Shown in pieces: positions 19,409 to 28,013 of a stretch of 64,000 nucleotides of DNA; position 1 is the first letter of the stretch; the number at the start of each line of letters is the position of its first letter. Under the pieces are notes generated by a model. The model saw only the letters and a program-made list of their open reading frames with translations, did not search any database and had not been told where the DNA came from. The position numbers and the translations under genes are program-made. Source of the DNA: Pseudacidovorax sp. RU35E (lineage in GTDB: Bacteria > Pseudomonadota > Gammaproteobacteria > Burkholderiales > Burkholderiaceae_C); NCBI RefSeq assembly GCF_900156165.1, contig NZ_FTMY01000001.1, forward strand, positions 310,001 through 374,000, in the 5' to 3' direction.

Positions 19409-21790
19409 ATGGACGAAGACACCCAAGCCCCCCAGGCCCTGGCCGAGCCCGAGGACCCGAACAGCCTGACCCTGGCCGACTACGCCCAGACCGCCTACCT
19501 CGAATACGCGCTGAGCGTGGTCAAGGGCCGCGCGCTGCCCGACGTGTGCGACGGCCAGAAGCCGGTGCAGCGCCGCATCCTGTACTCGATGTCGCGCATG
19601 GGCCTGGGCTTTGGTGGTGCCAACGGCACCGTCGGCGCCAAGCCGGTGAAGAGTGCGCGCGTGGTCGGCGACGTGCTCGGCCGCTTCCATCCGCACGGCG
19701 ACCAGGCGGCCTATGACGCGCTGGTGCGCATGGCGCAGGACTTCGCCCAGCGCTATCCGCTGATCGACGGGCAGGGCAACTTCGGCAGCCGCGACGGCGA
19801 CGGCGCTGCGGCCATGCGCTACACCGAGGCCCGGCTGGCGCGCATCACCTCGCTGCTGCTCGACGAGATCGATGAGGGCACGGTGGACTTCGTGCCCAAC
19901 TATGACGGCTCCACCGACGAGCCGCGCCAGCTGCCCGCCCGCCTGCCTTTCGTGCTGCTCAATGGCGCCAGCGGCATCGCCGTGGGCCTGGCCACCGAGA
20001 TCCCCAGCCACAACCTGCGCGAGGTGGCCGACGCCTGTGTCGCCATGATCAAGGCCGGCGGACAACTGAGCGACGAGGAGCTGTTCGCCCTGGTGCCCGG
20101 CCCCGACTACCCGGGCGGCGCGCAGATCATCAGCAGCGCGGCCGACATCGCCGATGCTTACCGCACCGGCCGCGGCTCGCTCAAGGTGCGCGCCCGCTGG
20201 AAGATCGAGGAACTGGCCCGAGGTCAGTGGCAGGTGGTGGTCACCGAGCTGCCGCCGGGCGTGAGCAACCAGAAGGTGCTCGAAGAGATCGAGGAGCTGA
20301 CCAACCCCAAGGTCAAGGCCGGCAAGAAGGCGCTCACCACCGAGCAGCAGCAGGTCAAGGCCGCGCTGCTGGCGGTGCTCGACGCCGTGCGCGACGAGTC
20401 CAGCAAGGACGCGCCGGTGCGCCTGGTGTTCGAGCCCAAGACCTCGCGCATTCCGCAGGAGGAGTTCATCGCCACGCTGCTGGCGCAGACCTCGCTGGAG
20501 ACCTCGGCGTCCATCAACCTCACGCAGGTGGGCCTGGACGGCAAGCCGACGCAGAAGTCGCTGCGGCAGATGCTGGAAGAGTGGATCGCCTTCCGCGCCC
20601 GCACGGTCGAGCGGCGCTCGCGCTTCCGGCTCGACAAGGTGCTGGACCGCATCCACATCCTCGAAGGCCGGCAGCTGGTGCTGCTCAACATCGACGAGGT
20701 GATCGCCATCATCCGCGCGGCGGAAGACCCGAAGGCCGCGCTCATCGCCCGCTTCAATCTCAGCGACCGGCAGGCCGAGGACATCCTCGAGATCCGCCTG
20801 CGCCAGCTGGCCCGGCTGGAAGCCATCAAGATCGAGCAGGAGCTGGCCAAGCTGCGCGACGAGCAGAAGAAGCTCGAAGAGATCCTGGGCAGCCCGGCCG
20901 CGCTGCGCCGCCTGCTGGTCAAGGAGATCGAGCATGACGCCAAGACCTTCGAGGACCCGCGCCGCACGCTGATCCAGGCCGACAAGCGCGCCGTGGCCGA
21001 GGTCAAGGTGCTGGACGAGCCGGTGACGGTGATCGTGTCGCAGAAGGGCTGGGTGCGCACGCAGAAGGGCTGGAACCCCAATAAATCGGAAGGACGGGCC
21101 GACTACGCCTTCAAGGCCGGCGACAGCCTCTACGGCGCCTTCGAATGCCGCACGGTCGACACGCTGCTGGTCTTCGGCACCGCCAAGGGCGGCTCCGTGC
21201 GCGTCTATACCGTGCCGGTGGCCAGCCTGCCCGGCGGGCGCGGCGACGGGCAGCCCGTCACCACAATGATCGAGCTGGAGGCCGGCACGCAGGTGGCGCA
21301 TTTCTTCGCCGGGCCGCCGGCTGCGCAGCTGCTGCTGTCGAGCACGGGTGGCTTCGGCTTCATGGCTGCCATCGAGCACATGATGTCGCGCCACCGCAGC
21401 GGCAAGGCCTTCATGGACGTGGCCGAGGGCGACCAGCTCTGTCGCCCCAGCGTGGTGGGCGGCGCGGCCGGCACCGAGCCGCTGCCTGCTGCCACGCACG
21501 TGTGCTGCGTGGCGAGCGACCGCCAGATCCTGACCTTCGACATCGCCGAGCTCAAGCTGCTGCCCAAGGGCGGCCGTGGCCTCACGCTGATGGATCTCGC
21601 GCCCAAGGCCCGGCTGGCGGGTGCGGCGGCCTACACCCGCAGCATTCGCATCGAGGGCGATTTCCGCGGCAAGCGGCGCGACGAGCAGCTGGACATCCGC
21701 ACGCTCAACAACGCGGGCGGCACGCGCGGGCGCAAGGGCAAGCCGGGTTCGTTCACCTTCACGCCCGACTGGGTCCAGAGGGTGCTGTGA
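19409..21790 (+). CDS. parC: DNA topoisomerase IV subunit A
   Basis: A 793-aa cleavage-ligation subunit of topoisomerase IV. The winged-helix region is followed by the active-site tyrosine in [10 protein letters not shown] near residue 137, then the tower, coiled coil and C-terminal beta-propeller blades. The quinolone-determining region reads [19 protein letters not shown] (near residue 92), with Gln and Asp at the positions of E. coli ParC Ser80 and Glu84. The segment between parC and the transglycosylase gene (158 bp) shows no clear promoter. Its stop overlaps the start of a 63-aa gene. Confidence 0.97.
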   Translation: MDEDTQAPQALAEPEDPNSLTLADYAQTAYLEYALSVVKGRALPDVCDGQKPVQRRILYSMSRMGLGFGGANGTVGAKPVKSARVVGDVLGRFHPHGDQAAYDALVRMAQDFAQRYPLIDGQGNFGSRDGDGAAAMRYTEARLARITSLLLDEIDEGTVDFVPNYDGSTDEPRQLPARLPFVLLNGASGIAVGLATEIPSHNLREVADACVAMIKAGGQLSDEELFALVPGPDYPGGAQIISSAADIADAYRTGRGSLKVRARWKIEELARGQWQVVVTELPPGVSNQKVLEEIEELTNPKVKAGKKALTTEQQQVKAALLAVLDAVRDESSKDAPVRLVFEPKTSRIPQEEFIATLLAQTSLETSASINLTQVGLDGKPTQKSLRQMLEEWIAFRARTVERRSRFRLDKVLDRIHILEGRQLVLLNIDEVIAIIRAAEDPKAALIARFNLSDRQAEDILEIRLRQLARLEAIKIEQELAKLRDEQKKLEEILGSPAALRRLLVKEIEHDAKTFEDPRRTLIQADKRAVAEVKVLDEPVTVIVSQKGWVRTQKGWNPNKSEGRADYAFKAGDSLYGAFECRTVDTLLVFGTAKGGSVRVYTVPVASLPGGRGDGQPVTTMIELEAGTQVAHFFAGPPAAQLLLSSTGGFGFMAAIEHMMSRHRSGKAFMDVAEGDQLCRPSVVGGAAGTEPLPAATHVCCVASDRQILTFDIAELKLLPKGGRGLTLMDLAPKARLAGAAAYTRSIRIEGDFRGKRRDEQLDIRTLNNAGGTRGRKGKPGSFTFTPDWVQRVL

Positions 21791-21981
21791 TGGGTGGCAT
21801 CGACTTCAGCACCCTGGGCCTCGTGCTGGGCGCCGCCACCGGCGTGCTCAGCTTCTGGCTGGGCCGAAAGCTCAGCGCGCGGCGGCGGCAGCGCAAGTGG
21901 GAGAAGGAAGAAGCAGCGCGCCGAGCGACGGAGACGCGGCAGCAGCGCCGGGCCCGGGAACGTCGGGACGGGAGTCGCTGA
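21790..21981 (+). CDS. 63-aa membrane-anchored basic peptide
   Basis: It begins [18 protein letters not shown] with one membrane helix (about residues 8-25), then a very basic coiled tail rich in Arg, Lys and Glu. The ATG overlaps the parC stop (TGATG), which suggests coupled translation. The 3' half lies antisense to the end of the GT2 gene, so one of the two coding ends may be mis-called. Function unknown. Confidence 0.5.
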   Translation: MGGIDFSTLGLVLGAATGVLSFWLGRKLSARRRQRKWEKEEAARRATETRQQRRARERRDGSR

Positions 21982-22642
21982 GGCTGCGGGCCATCGCGAG
22001 CAGGGTGTCGCCGAAGCCTCCGCGCGCACGCGCCTGCGGCCGGGCACTGGTCCACACGCGGGGCGTCGCGCTCCAGGCGATGCGGGCGCCGCTGCGCTCC
22101 AGTGCGTTCACCAGCGCCACGTCCTCGCTGCAGCGCAAGGGCGCAAAGCCGCCGGCCCGGCGGTAGGCCCTGGCGCTTACGCCCATGTTGGCACCGTGGA
22201 TGTGCCGATGGCCGTCGGCATCGCAGTAGTGGTCGTCGAAATGCGCCTGCAATGGGCCGGCCAGGCTGCCATGGGCCGACCAGTCGTCCACCGCCACGCT
22301 GCCGCACACGGCATCGGCCTGCAGGGCGAGCTGCGCGGCGAGCCAGTGGGCGTCGACGCGCGTGTCGGCGTCGGTGAAGGCCAGCCAACGCGCACCCGCC
22401 GCCAGCAGCCACTCGGCGCCCGCGGCACGGGCCGCACCGACGTTCTGCGCCGCAATGGGCAGGGTCCAGGCGCCAGCTTCGCGCGCCAGGCGAGCGGTGC
22501 CATCCGCGCAGGCGTCCAGCACCACCACGACGCGCACGGCCTCGCCTTGCAACTCCACATCGGCCGCCGCCGCCTTCACAGCCGAGAGCGTGGCGGCGAT
22601 GTGCGCCTCCTCGTCGTGCGCGGGGATGACCACGCCGATCAA
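21872..22642 (-). CDS. Glycosyltransferase family 2
   Basis: A 256-aa GT-A fold glycosyltransferase. It begins LIGVVIPAHDEEAHIAATL, shows LDACADGTARLAR near residue 43, the D-x-D-type metal site FTDADTRVD near 90 and a C-terminal ED pair in LRCSEDVALVNALE. The chosen start is the TTG at 22642, which gives the canonical N-terminus and overlaps the methyltransferase stop (TTGA). The last 30 residues are alanine-rich and lie antisense to a small gene. Fourth and last gene of a coupled cluster with acyl-CoA dehydrogenase-like, PIG-L and methyltransferase genes. Confidence 0.85.
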   Translation of the reverse strand: MIGVVIPAHDEEAHIAATLSAVKAAAADVELQGEAVRVVVVLDACADGTARLAREAGAWTLPIAAQNVGAARAAGAEWLLAAGARWLAFTDADTRVDAHWLAAQLALQADAVCGSVAVDDWSAHGSLAGPLQAHFDDHYCDADGHRHIHGANMGVSARAYRRAGGFAPLRCSEDVALVNALERSGARIAWSATPRVWTSARPQARARGGFGDTLLAMARSLSDSRPDVPGPGAAAASPSLGALLLPSPTCAAAAAR

Positions 22643-23286
22643 CGCACGCCCTCCTGCTGCGCGACGGACCGATGGTCGCGCTGCCACACATGCAGCAGGA
22701 AATCGTCTTCTTCATGGCGCACGACCTGGTACAGCCCCAGCCCTTCGAGCACCCGGTGCACTTCGGCGGTGGACGTGCAACGGCCTTCGAAGTCGGGCCG
22801 CCAGTCGCAGGCGACGAGCACGCCGTCTGCGGCCAGTGTGGCGGCGCAGCAGTGCGCCACGCGGGCGACATCGATGCGCGAAAGGAAGTAACCCACCTCG
22901 CTGAGGACGATCAGGTCGAAGCGCTCGGCCTGCGGCCATTCCTGTGGAATGACGCGCTGGGCCACCTGGACGTGGTCGTGGTGCGCCAGGCGGGCGCGTG
23001 CGGTCTCCACGGCGCGTGGGTGGAAGTCGCTGCACATCAGCATGTCGCAGCGCGCCGCCAGGGCGTCGCTCAGTTCCGCCGCGCCGCAGCCGGGTTCGAA
23101 GGCCCGGCGAAAGCGCGGGCGGGGCAGGGCGGCCAGCAACACATCGCGCTTGCGACGCTCGTACCACCGGGTTCGCAGGCCGTAGGGGTCGTCGTCCTGG
23201 GCGTAGATGCCGTCGAAGTAGCGCTCGCCGCCGCCCTCGCGGTCAGGAGATGGGGCTGCAGCAAGGGAGGCCATCATGTCTTTCAC
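22639..23286 (-). CDS. NodS-like SAM-dependent methyltransferase
   Basis: A 215-aa class I methyltransferase. The N-terminal YFDGIYAQDDDPYGLRTRWY block (near residue 23) is characteristic of the NodS/PF05401 type, which N-methylates a chitooligosaccharide amine in rhizobia. Motif I is FEPGCGAAELSDAL near 63 and LIVLSEVGYFL near 126 follows. GTG at 23286 overlaps the PIG-L stop (GTGA); an ATG pair 9 and 12 nt further in is the alternative start. Following a deacetylase, an amino-sugar N-methylation is a reasonable inference, not proven. Confidence 0.85.
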   Translation of the reverse strand: MKDMMASLAAAPSPDREGGGERYFDGIYAQDDDPYGLRTRWYERRKRDVLLAALPRPRFRRAFEPGCGAAELSDALAARCDMLMCSDFHPRAVETARARLAHHDHVQVAQRVIPQEWPQAERFDLIVLSEVGYFLSRIDVARVAHCCAATLAADGVLVACDWRPDFEGRCTSTAEVHRVLEGLGLYQVVRHEEDDFLLHVWQRDHRSVAQQEGVR

Positions 23287-24068
23287 TCGGGCAGGAAAAA
23301 CGTTTCGAACGGGCGGGCGGCGCGCGCCACGGTGGTGGCGCGCAACACCGGCTCCGCGCCTGTGCTCGGGTCAGGGGCCAGCTGGCTCGCGAAGGCGTCA
23401 ATGGCGACCTGCTTGCGCCGTGCAATGGCCGCGGGCAGGGGCAACCGGCGTGCGCGGTGCCACGGCATCCGCGCATCACCGGGCCGGGCCCAGTGCCAGG
23501 CCCATACCGGCGCTTCGATGCAGCGCGCGCCGGCGGTGCGGGCGGCGTGAGCGGCGGCGCGGCCCGTGGCCTCGTGGTCCGGATGGCCGTCGAGCTGCCA
23601 GGTGGTGGCCACCGTGTCTCCAGGTCGCAGCAGGTCACAGAGCTGGCGTGCGAGTTCTGTCTCCATGGCCGTCAGTCCGCCATCGGGCAGACCCAGCCGC
23701 ACCAGGTTCTGCGCCTGCACGCCGAGGGACTTGAAGGCGGCGAGCGTCTCCCGGGGGCGTTCCGCGGCCAGCCGCTCGGGGGGCCACAGCCGGGAGGCCG
23801 GGTGGCTGGCGCAGCCGTCCGTGACGGCCACCAGCGCCACTGGAAGGCCAATCTGCGTCGCGAGCGCCAGAAGACCGCCAGCCGCCAATATCTCGTCATC
23901 CGGGTGTGGTGCGACCACCACGACGCGGGCGCCCGCAGGCGCCAGGTCGCTCATGTGGGCCGCAGGGACGGCCGCCAGGCGATGGCAGCGTGCCCATTGC
24001 GATTCGGTGGTGCCATCGCCCGGGCCGATGTGGCGTGCCGCAGCCGGGTCGGCCATCGTTGCAGCCAT
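23283..24068 (-). CDS. PIG-L family deacetylase
   Basis: A LmbE/PIG-L fold zinc-dependent deacetylase of about 260 aa. The signature PHPDDE lies near residue 52, followed by TDGCASHP and the distal zinc ligand pattern DGHPDHEATGRAA near 160. The family removes N-acetyl groups from sugars such as GlcNAc-inositol. The start at 24068 makes a TGATG junction with the upstream gene; a start at 24083 is equally open. It is embedded between an acyl-CoA dehydrogenase-like gene and a NodS-like methyltransferase. Confidence 0.88.
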   Translation of the reverse strand: MAATMADPAAARHIGPGDGTTESQWARCHRLAAVPAAHMSDLAPAGARVVVVAPHPDDEILAAGGLLALATQIGLPVALVAVTDGCASHPASRLWPPERLAAERPRETLAAFKSLGVQAQNLVRLGLPDGGLTAMETELARQLCDLLRPGDTVATTWQLDGHPDHEATGRAAAHAARTAGARCIEAPVWAWHWARPGDARMPWHRARRLPLPAAIARRKQVAIDAFASQLAPDPSTGAEPVLRATTVARAARPFETFFLPE

Positions 24069-25123
24069 CACAGCGCGCACCATCCACCGAAGGCGGTTGG
24101 CGTGTCGTCGTCGGACATCAGCGCCAGGGTGCCCAGGCCCGCTTCATCGCGTTCCGCATGGCTCTGCCGCACGAAGATGGGCAGGTCCGCCATCAGACGG
24201 GCCAGCTTGGCATCCGTGCACAGGGGCCCCGCGCCCAGGGCGCGGCCCGCGTGGCGCAAGACCTCGCCCGCCACGTGCTCCACCGCCAGACGAACGCGCA
24301 GGGCCGTGGCCTGGGCGTCGTCGGCAGGGTGCGTGTCGATCCAAGAGGCACTTTCCCGCAGCAGCGCCGCGCAGGCGCACAGCAGGGATTCGGCGGCACC
24401 CAGATGCGCCTGCTGGTGGCCATTGGGCTTGCCCTTGCGCAAGTGCCGGCGCATGCGTGTCGCCACCGCAGCCGCTGCGCCCCACCAACAGGCCGCGATC
24501 CCCGCCCCGCCATGCCAAAAGCCGGGTCGGTTCACGTAGTCGCCGGGAGCCCCCACTGCCGTGGCCATCACGCCGTCGAAGTCGACCTGCGCCGTGTCCG
24601 TCGGGCCCATGCCGACCGCGTGCCAGTTGGGGTTGCCGATGGTCACGCCGGGCGCATGCATCTCCACCGCCGCGAGGCCCGGCTGCCCATCTGCGTACCA
24701 GCCGCTCACCAGCGCATGTGTGACCTGCCGGGCGCCGGAGCACCACGCCTTGGCGCCGTGCAGCCGCAACTGCCCGTCGTCGGCAGGTTCGAAACGAAGG
24801 CGCGCATTTGGCGGTTCCGCGCACCAGGTGCCCCAAAGGCTGCCCTCGGGCCGGGCGGGGCCGTGGAGCTCTTCAAGGATGGCCAGGGCGTCGGTGTGGC
24901 CCTCGTACAGCTTCGCCAGACTGAGGTCGTGGCCGGCCACCGCCGCGAGCCACTGCCAGCGCAGCAACGTGCTGCCGTGCCCGGGCAGAGGAAGACGGTC
25001 CAACCCGGCGAGTGCGAGGTCGTCAAGCGTCAACGCTGTCGTGGCCGACTCTGCGGCCAGCCGGTCGAGCACGCGCGCGGGGGGCTGCGCGATGGACAGC
25101 GAGGAATAGGAAGCATCGCTCAT
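24068..25123 (-). CDS. Acyl-CoA dehydrogenase-like flavoprotein
   Basis: A 351-aa protein of acyl-CoA dehydrogenase shape, shorter than the usual 380-400. The beta-barrel middle shows LWGTWCAEPPNARLRFEPA and LRLHGAKAWCSGARQVTHAL (near residue 130), followed by a four-helix C-terminal domain. The usual C-terminal YGG-x-GY block with the nearby catalytic glutamate is not recognisable, so ordinary beta-oxidation is doubtful. Start ATG at 25123 (MSDASYSSLS). First gene of a four-gene cluster whose partners act on sugars, so its acyl substrate may be non-standard. Confidence 0.85.
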   Translation of the reverse strand: MSDASYSSLSIAQPPARVLDRLAAESATTALTLDDLALAGLDRLPLPGHGSTLLRWQWLAAVAGHDLSLAKLYEGHTDALAILEELHGPARPEGSLWGTWCAEPPNARLRFEPADDGQLRLHGAKAWCSGARQVTHALVSGWYADGQPGLAAVEMHAPGVTIGNPNWHAVGMGPTDTAQVDFDGVMATAVGAPGDYVNRPGFWHGGAGIAACWWGAAAAVATRMRRHLRKGKPNGHQQAHLGAAESLLCACAALLRESASWIDTHPADDAQATALRVRLAVEHVAGEVLRHAGRALGAGPLCTDAKLARLMADLPIFVRQSHAERDEAGLGTLALMSDDDTPTAFGGWCAL

Positions 25124-25322
25124 CGGCCGTAACCGTACGTAAGGCGCGACGAGGGGCAGGTCGGTGCCAGCGTGCGTTTGCGGTCGGTGCGGGTGCGGCG
25201 ACGGTGTAGGCGCGAAGGCGGTGCCGGCATTCGCAGCGCGCTCGCCGTGGCCCCGTGGCCGACCCCGCACAATGACGGGCTGCGGTCCTTTCCGCCACCT
25301 GCATTCCCCTGGAGACTTTTGC

Positions 25323-26216
25323 ATGAATTCCCTTCGTCTCGGCATGATCGGCATCGGCCTGATGGGCCACGGCATTGCCAGCAACCTCGTGAAGCATGGT
25401 CACCAACTCACCGTGCTGGAACACCCGGGCAACCAGCCGCTCGACGCCCTGACGGCAGCCGGCGCCCGGACGGCGGCGACCCCGGCCGCGCTGGTGGCCG
25501 AGGCCGACTACGTCATCCTCTGTGTCACGGGCTCGCCCCAGGTCGAGGCGGTGCTGGTGGGCGACGGCGGCCTGCTCAAGAGCATCCGGCCGGGCACGGT
25601 CATCATCGATTGCTCGACCTCCATCCCCGATTCGACCCTGCGCATGGCCAACGCCGTGCAGCAGGCCGGCGGCCGCTTCCTGGACGCGCCGATGACGCGC
25701 ACGCCCAAGGAGGCCGCTGAAGGCCGACTCAATCTGCTGGTGGGTGGCGACGCCGCACTGTTCGACGAATGTCGGCCGCTGCTGGCCTGCTTCGCCGAGA
25801 ACATCACCCACGCCGGTGGCGTCGGCGCCGGCCACGGCATGAAGCTGCTGCACAACTACGTGTCCCTGGGCTCGGTGGCACTCATCGCCGAGGCCGCCGC
25901 CTGCGCGCGCCGTGCGGGCGTGTCGGCCGACGTCTTCGTCGAAGTGCTCGCCAAGGGCGGGGGCGGGGGCGTGGCGCTGGAGCGGCTCAAGCCCTTCATC
26001 CTGAACAACGACGCCAGCGGCCTGCGCTTTGCCATGTCCAACGCGCAGAAGGACCTGGGCTACTACACGCAGATGGCCGACGGCTTCGACGCCGCGCAAC
26101 GCATCGCGGAGGCGGTCTACGGCACCTACGCTGGCGCGGTCGAGCAGGGCGGGGTGCAACGCCTGGTGCCTGAACTTGTGGCGCTGCTGGCCGAGGTCGG
26201 AGACAAGTCGCGCTGA
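25323..26216 (+). CDS. NAD(P)-dependent beta-hydroxyacid dehydrogenase
   Basis: A 297-aa enzyme of the 3-hydroxyisobutyrate dehydrogenase family. The N-terminal nucleotide-binding motif is GMIGIGLMGHGIASNL (residue 7 on). The substrate-binding motif DAPMTRTPKEAAEGRL is near residue 121, where the family consensus is DAPVSGG; the altered TRTP suggests a different substrate. The catalytic-lysine helix is GAGHGMKLLHNY near 170. Which hydroxyacid it uses cannot be told. It is divergent from the acyl-CoA dehydrogenase-like gene, with a 199-bp gap that must hold both promoters. Confidence 0.9.
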   Translation: MNSLRLGMIGIGLMGHGIASNLVKHGHQLTVLEHPGNQPLDALTAAGARTAATPAALVAEADYVILCVTGSPQVEAVLVGDGGLLKSIRPGTVIIDCSTSIPDSTLRMANAVQQAGGRFLDAPMTRTPKEAAEGRLNLLVGGDAALFDECRPLLACFAENITHAGGVGAGHGMKLLHNYVSLGSVALIAEAAACARRAGVSADVFVEVLAKGGGGGVALERLKPFILNNDASGLRFAMSNAQKDLGYYTQMADGFDAAQRIAEAVYGTYAGAVEQGGVQRLVPELVALLAEVGDKSR

Positions 26217-26322
26217 GCACGTCGCACACACGTCGAAAACGGCTCCAAACCGCTATATACTGCGAGGCTCTTCGGAACTGCAGCTGGCGCTTGCCGCCTC
26301 CCTGTACCGAAGGTCTCCAAGC

Positions 26323-26396
26323 GGCGCGATAGCAAAGCGGTTATGCCCCGGATTGCAAATCCGGTCAGTCCGGTTCGACTCCGGATCGCGCCTCCA
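26323..26396 (+). tRNA. tRNA-Cys (GCA)
   Basis: A complete cloverleaf. The acceptor GGCGCGA pairs with TCGCGCC, the anticodon stem is CCGGAT / ATCCGG around TTGCAAA, and the T arm is TCCGG-TTCGACT-CCGGA. The anticodon is GCA and the 3' CCA is encoded. It lies 43 bp before tRNA-Leu, so the two are probably cotranscribed. Confidence 0.97.
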
Positions 26397-26439
26397 CCCC
26401 ACACCCTCGTCGACGCTCCTGCTATCGTCGGTCCACGTC

Positions 26440-26530
26440 GCCCGGATGGTGAAATTGGTAGACACAGCGGACTTAAAATCCGTCGCCGTTGAAAGACGGC
26501 ATACCGGTTCGACCCCGGTTCCGGGCACCA
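26440..26530 (+). tRNA. tRNA-Leu (TAA)
   Basis: A class II tRNA with acceptor GCCCGGA / TCCGGGC and a D arm containing AAATTGGTAGACAC. The anticodon stem is GCGGACT-TAA-AATCCGT, giving anticodon TAA. A long variable arm (CGCCGTTGAAAGACGGC) and T loop TTCGACC follow, with an encoded CCA. The next protein gene starts 26 bp downstream. Confidence 0.97.
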
Positions 26531-26556
26531 CCTTCACACAGAACAGGGAGCTGCTC

Positions 26557-27198
26557 ATGCCTCGCTACAACGCTCCATTCGAAATCCATGTGCACGGCGA
26601 TGTGCCGCTGCGCGCGGACGTCACCTACGCCCAGATCCAGGAAGCGCTGAAGCCGCTGTGGACCTACGCCGGCGCCAAGTCGCTGGCCGACGGTGCCACC
26701 AGCGCCTACGAAGAAGAGCCCGGCATCCGCTTCGAAGCCAAGGACCGTGTGCTCCAGCTGTGCTGGACCATCACCGGCGACGAAGACTTCCGCCAGGCCC
26801 TCGACGAGATGTGCATGGCGCTGAACGACCTGACCGAGCAGGGCGCCGCCATCGAGGTGAGCTTCTACGACACCGAGTTCGACGAAGAGGAAGACGGCGA
26901 CCCCGAGGCCGACTCCCGCGACGACTTCGTCATGCTCTTCGTGGGCCCCAACCCCGCCGCCATCATGCAGGTCCAGCGCGACCTGCTCGTGGAAGACGTG
27001 GTGCACCTCATGGAGCGCCACTTCGACGGCGCCGAACTCGGCGGCGTCGTGGGCGAGATAGACAAGCTCTTCAGCGACCGTTTCGACGCACTGGTCAATT
27101 CGCTCGAAATTGGCCGGCCCCCGCGCGGTGGCGGCAGCAGCGGCGGACCGGGTGCCGGTGGGCACGGCAGCGGTCGCCGACCGCGGCACCTGCACTGA
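26557..27198 (+). CDS. DUF6806-like conserved protein
   Basis: A 213-aa soluble acidic protein beginning MPRYNAPFEIHVHGDVPLRA. It has an acidic run DTEFDEEEDGDPEADSRDD near residue 108, VMLFVGPNPAAIMQVQRDLL near 127, and a Gly/Ser/Arg-rich tail of about 25 residues. It matches my recollection of a Burkholderiales-restricted family of unknown function (DUF6806); I could not check this. A GGGAG ribosome-binding site precedes the ATG. It follows the tRNA-Cys/tRNA-Leu pair and could share their transcript. Confidence 0.8.
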   Translation: MPRYNAPFEIHVHGDVPLRADVTYAQIQEALKPLWTYAGAKSLADGATSAYEEEPGIRFEAKDRVLQLCWTITGDEDFRQALDEMCMALNDLTEQGAAIEVSFYDTEFDEEEDGDPEADSRDDFVMLFVGPNPAAIMQVQRDLLVEDVVHLMERHFDGAELGGVVGEIDKLFSDRFDALVNSLEIGRPPRGGGSSGGPGAGGHGSGRRPRHLH

Positions 27199-27221
27199 AC
27201 GGTCGGCGCCCAGCGCGCCGA

Positions 27222-28007
27222 TCAGGGCGCGCGCAGCGCAGGCGGAATTTCATAGCGGCCATTGCGGGCCTTGAGCGTCACGGTGCTATAGCTCGGCGGC
27301 TCCGCGAGCTCCTGACAGTCGCCGGCCGCATCCAGCACCATGTTGCGTACCAGCGTGATGCGCCTCACCGTCAATTCCGCCCAGGCGTCCGATGAACGAG
27401 CGGCAGGCGGGCGCACGCCGAACTGGCTGCGCATCTCCTCGAAGCGCCCATGGCAGCTCAGGTCCCAGCGACCGGAGTCGCGCCGCAGCACCAGTTCATC
27501 CAGCACCGGCCTGATCGTCTTGCGGTCGTAGGCGAACAGCCGCAGCGTCTCGGCAAAGTAGGGCTTGGCAGGGTCCTGGCCACGGTAGAGCACCCGCAAG
27601 CCGAAGGCATGCACCCCGTCCGAGAGCCGGTACCTCCCGGTGTCCACATGCAGTTCCTGCACGCGCAGGTCGGCGTCCTCTATCAGCAGTTCTGGCATCA
27701 ACAGCCGCGCGGCGATCTGGTCGCGCTCGGTGTTTCCGTTGTCGGGCCGCTGCACCACCACCAGCTCGACATCGAAGGTGCGCGCGCCGCGGTCTGTCAC
27801 CGCGTGTTGCAGTGGCAACACAACGATGGTTTTTCCGACGAATGTGGACCAACTTTTGCAATCGCTGAGCGTGGCGTCGCTGGCGCGGTGGGGATGGGTC
27901 TGCGCAAGCATCCGTTCTGCCAAACCGCTGTCACACGCCGCTGTTGCGATACCACTTGCCAAGCTCAGTGTCATCAACAGAAACAGTGTCAAGAATGATT
28001 GCACCAT
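27222..28007 (-). CDS. Exported hypothetical protein downstream of murI
   Basis: A 261-aa protein with a clear N-terminal signal peptide (SFLTLFLLMTLSLASG, cleavage after about ATAA near residue 24). The mature part has several cysteines (near 25, 49, 183 and 236) that could pair in the periplasm. No family recognised. It begins only 6 nt after murI, so it is probably the third gene of a fumarase-murI-x operon. A homing role in the envelope is possible but unsupported. Confidence 0.75.
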   Translation of the reverse strand: MVQSFLTLFLLMTLSLASGIATAACDSGLAERMLAQTHPHRASDATLSDCKSWSTFVGKTIVVLPLQHAVTDRGARTFDVELVVVQRPDNGNTERDQIAARLLMPELLIEDADLRVQELHVDTGRYRLSDGVHAFGLRVLYRGQDPAKPYFAETLRLFAYDRKTIRPVLDELVLRRDSGRWDLSCHGRFEEMRSQFGVRPPAARSSDAWAELTVRRITLVRNMVLDAAGDCQELAEPPSYSTVTLKARNGRYEIPPALRAP

Positions 28008-28013
28008 CTCGTA

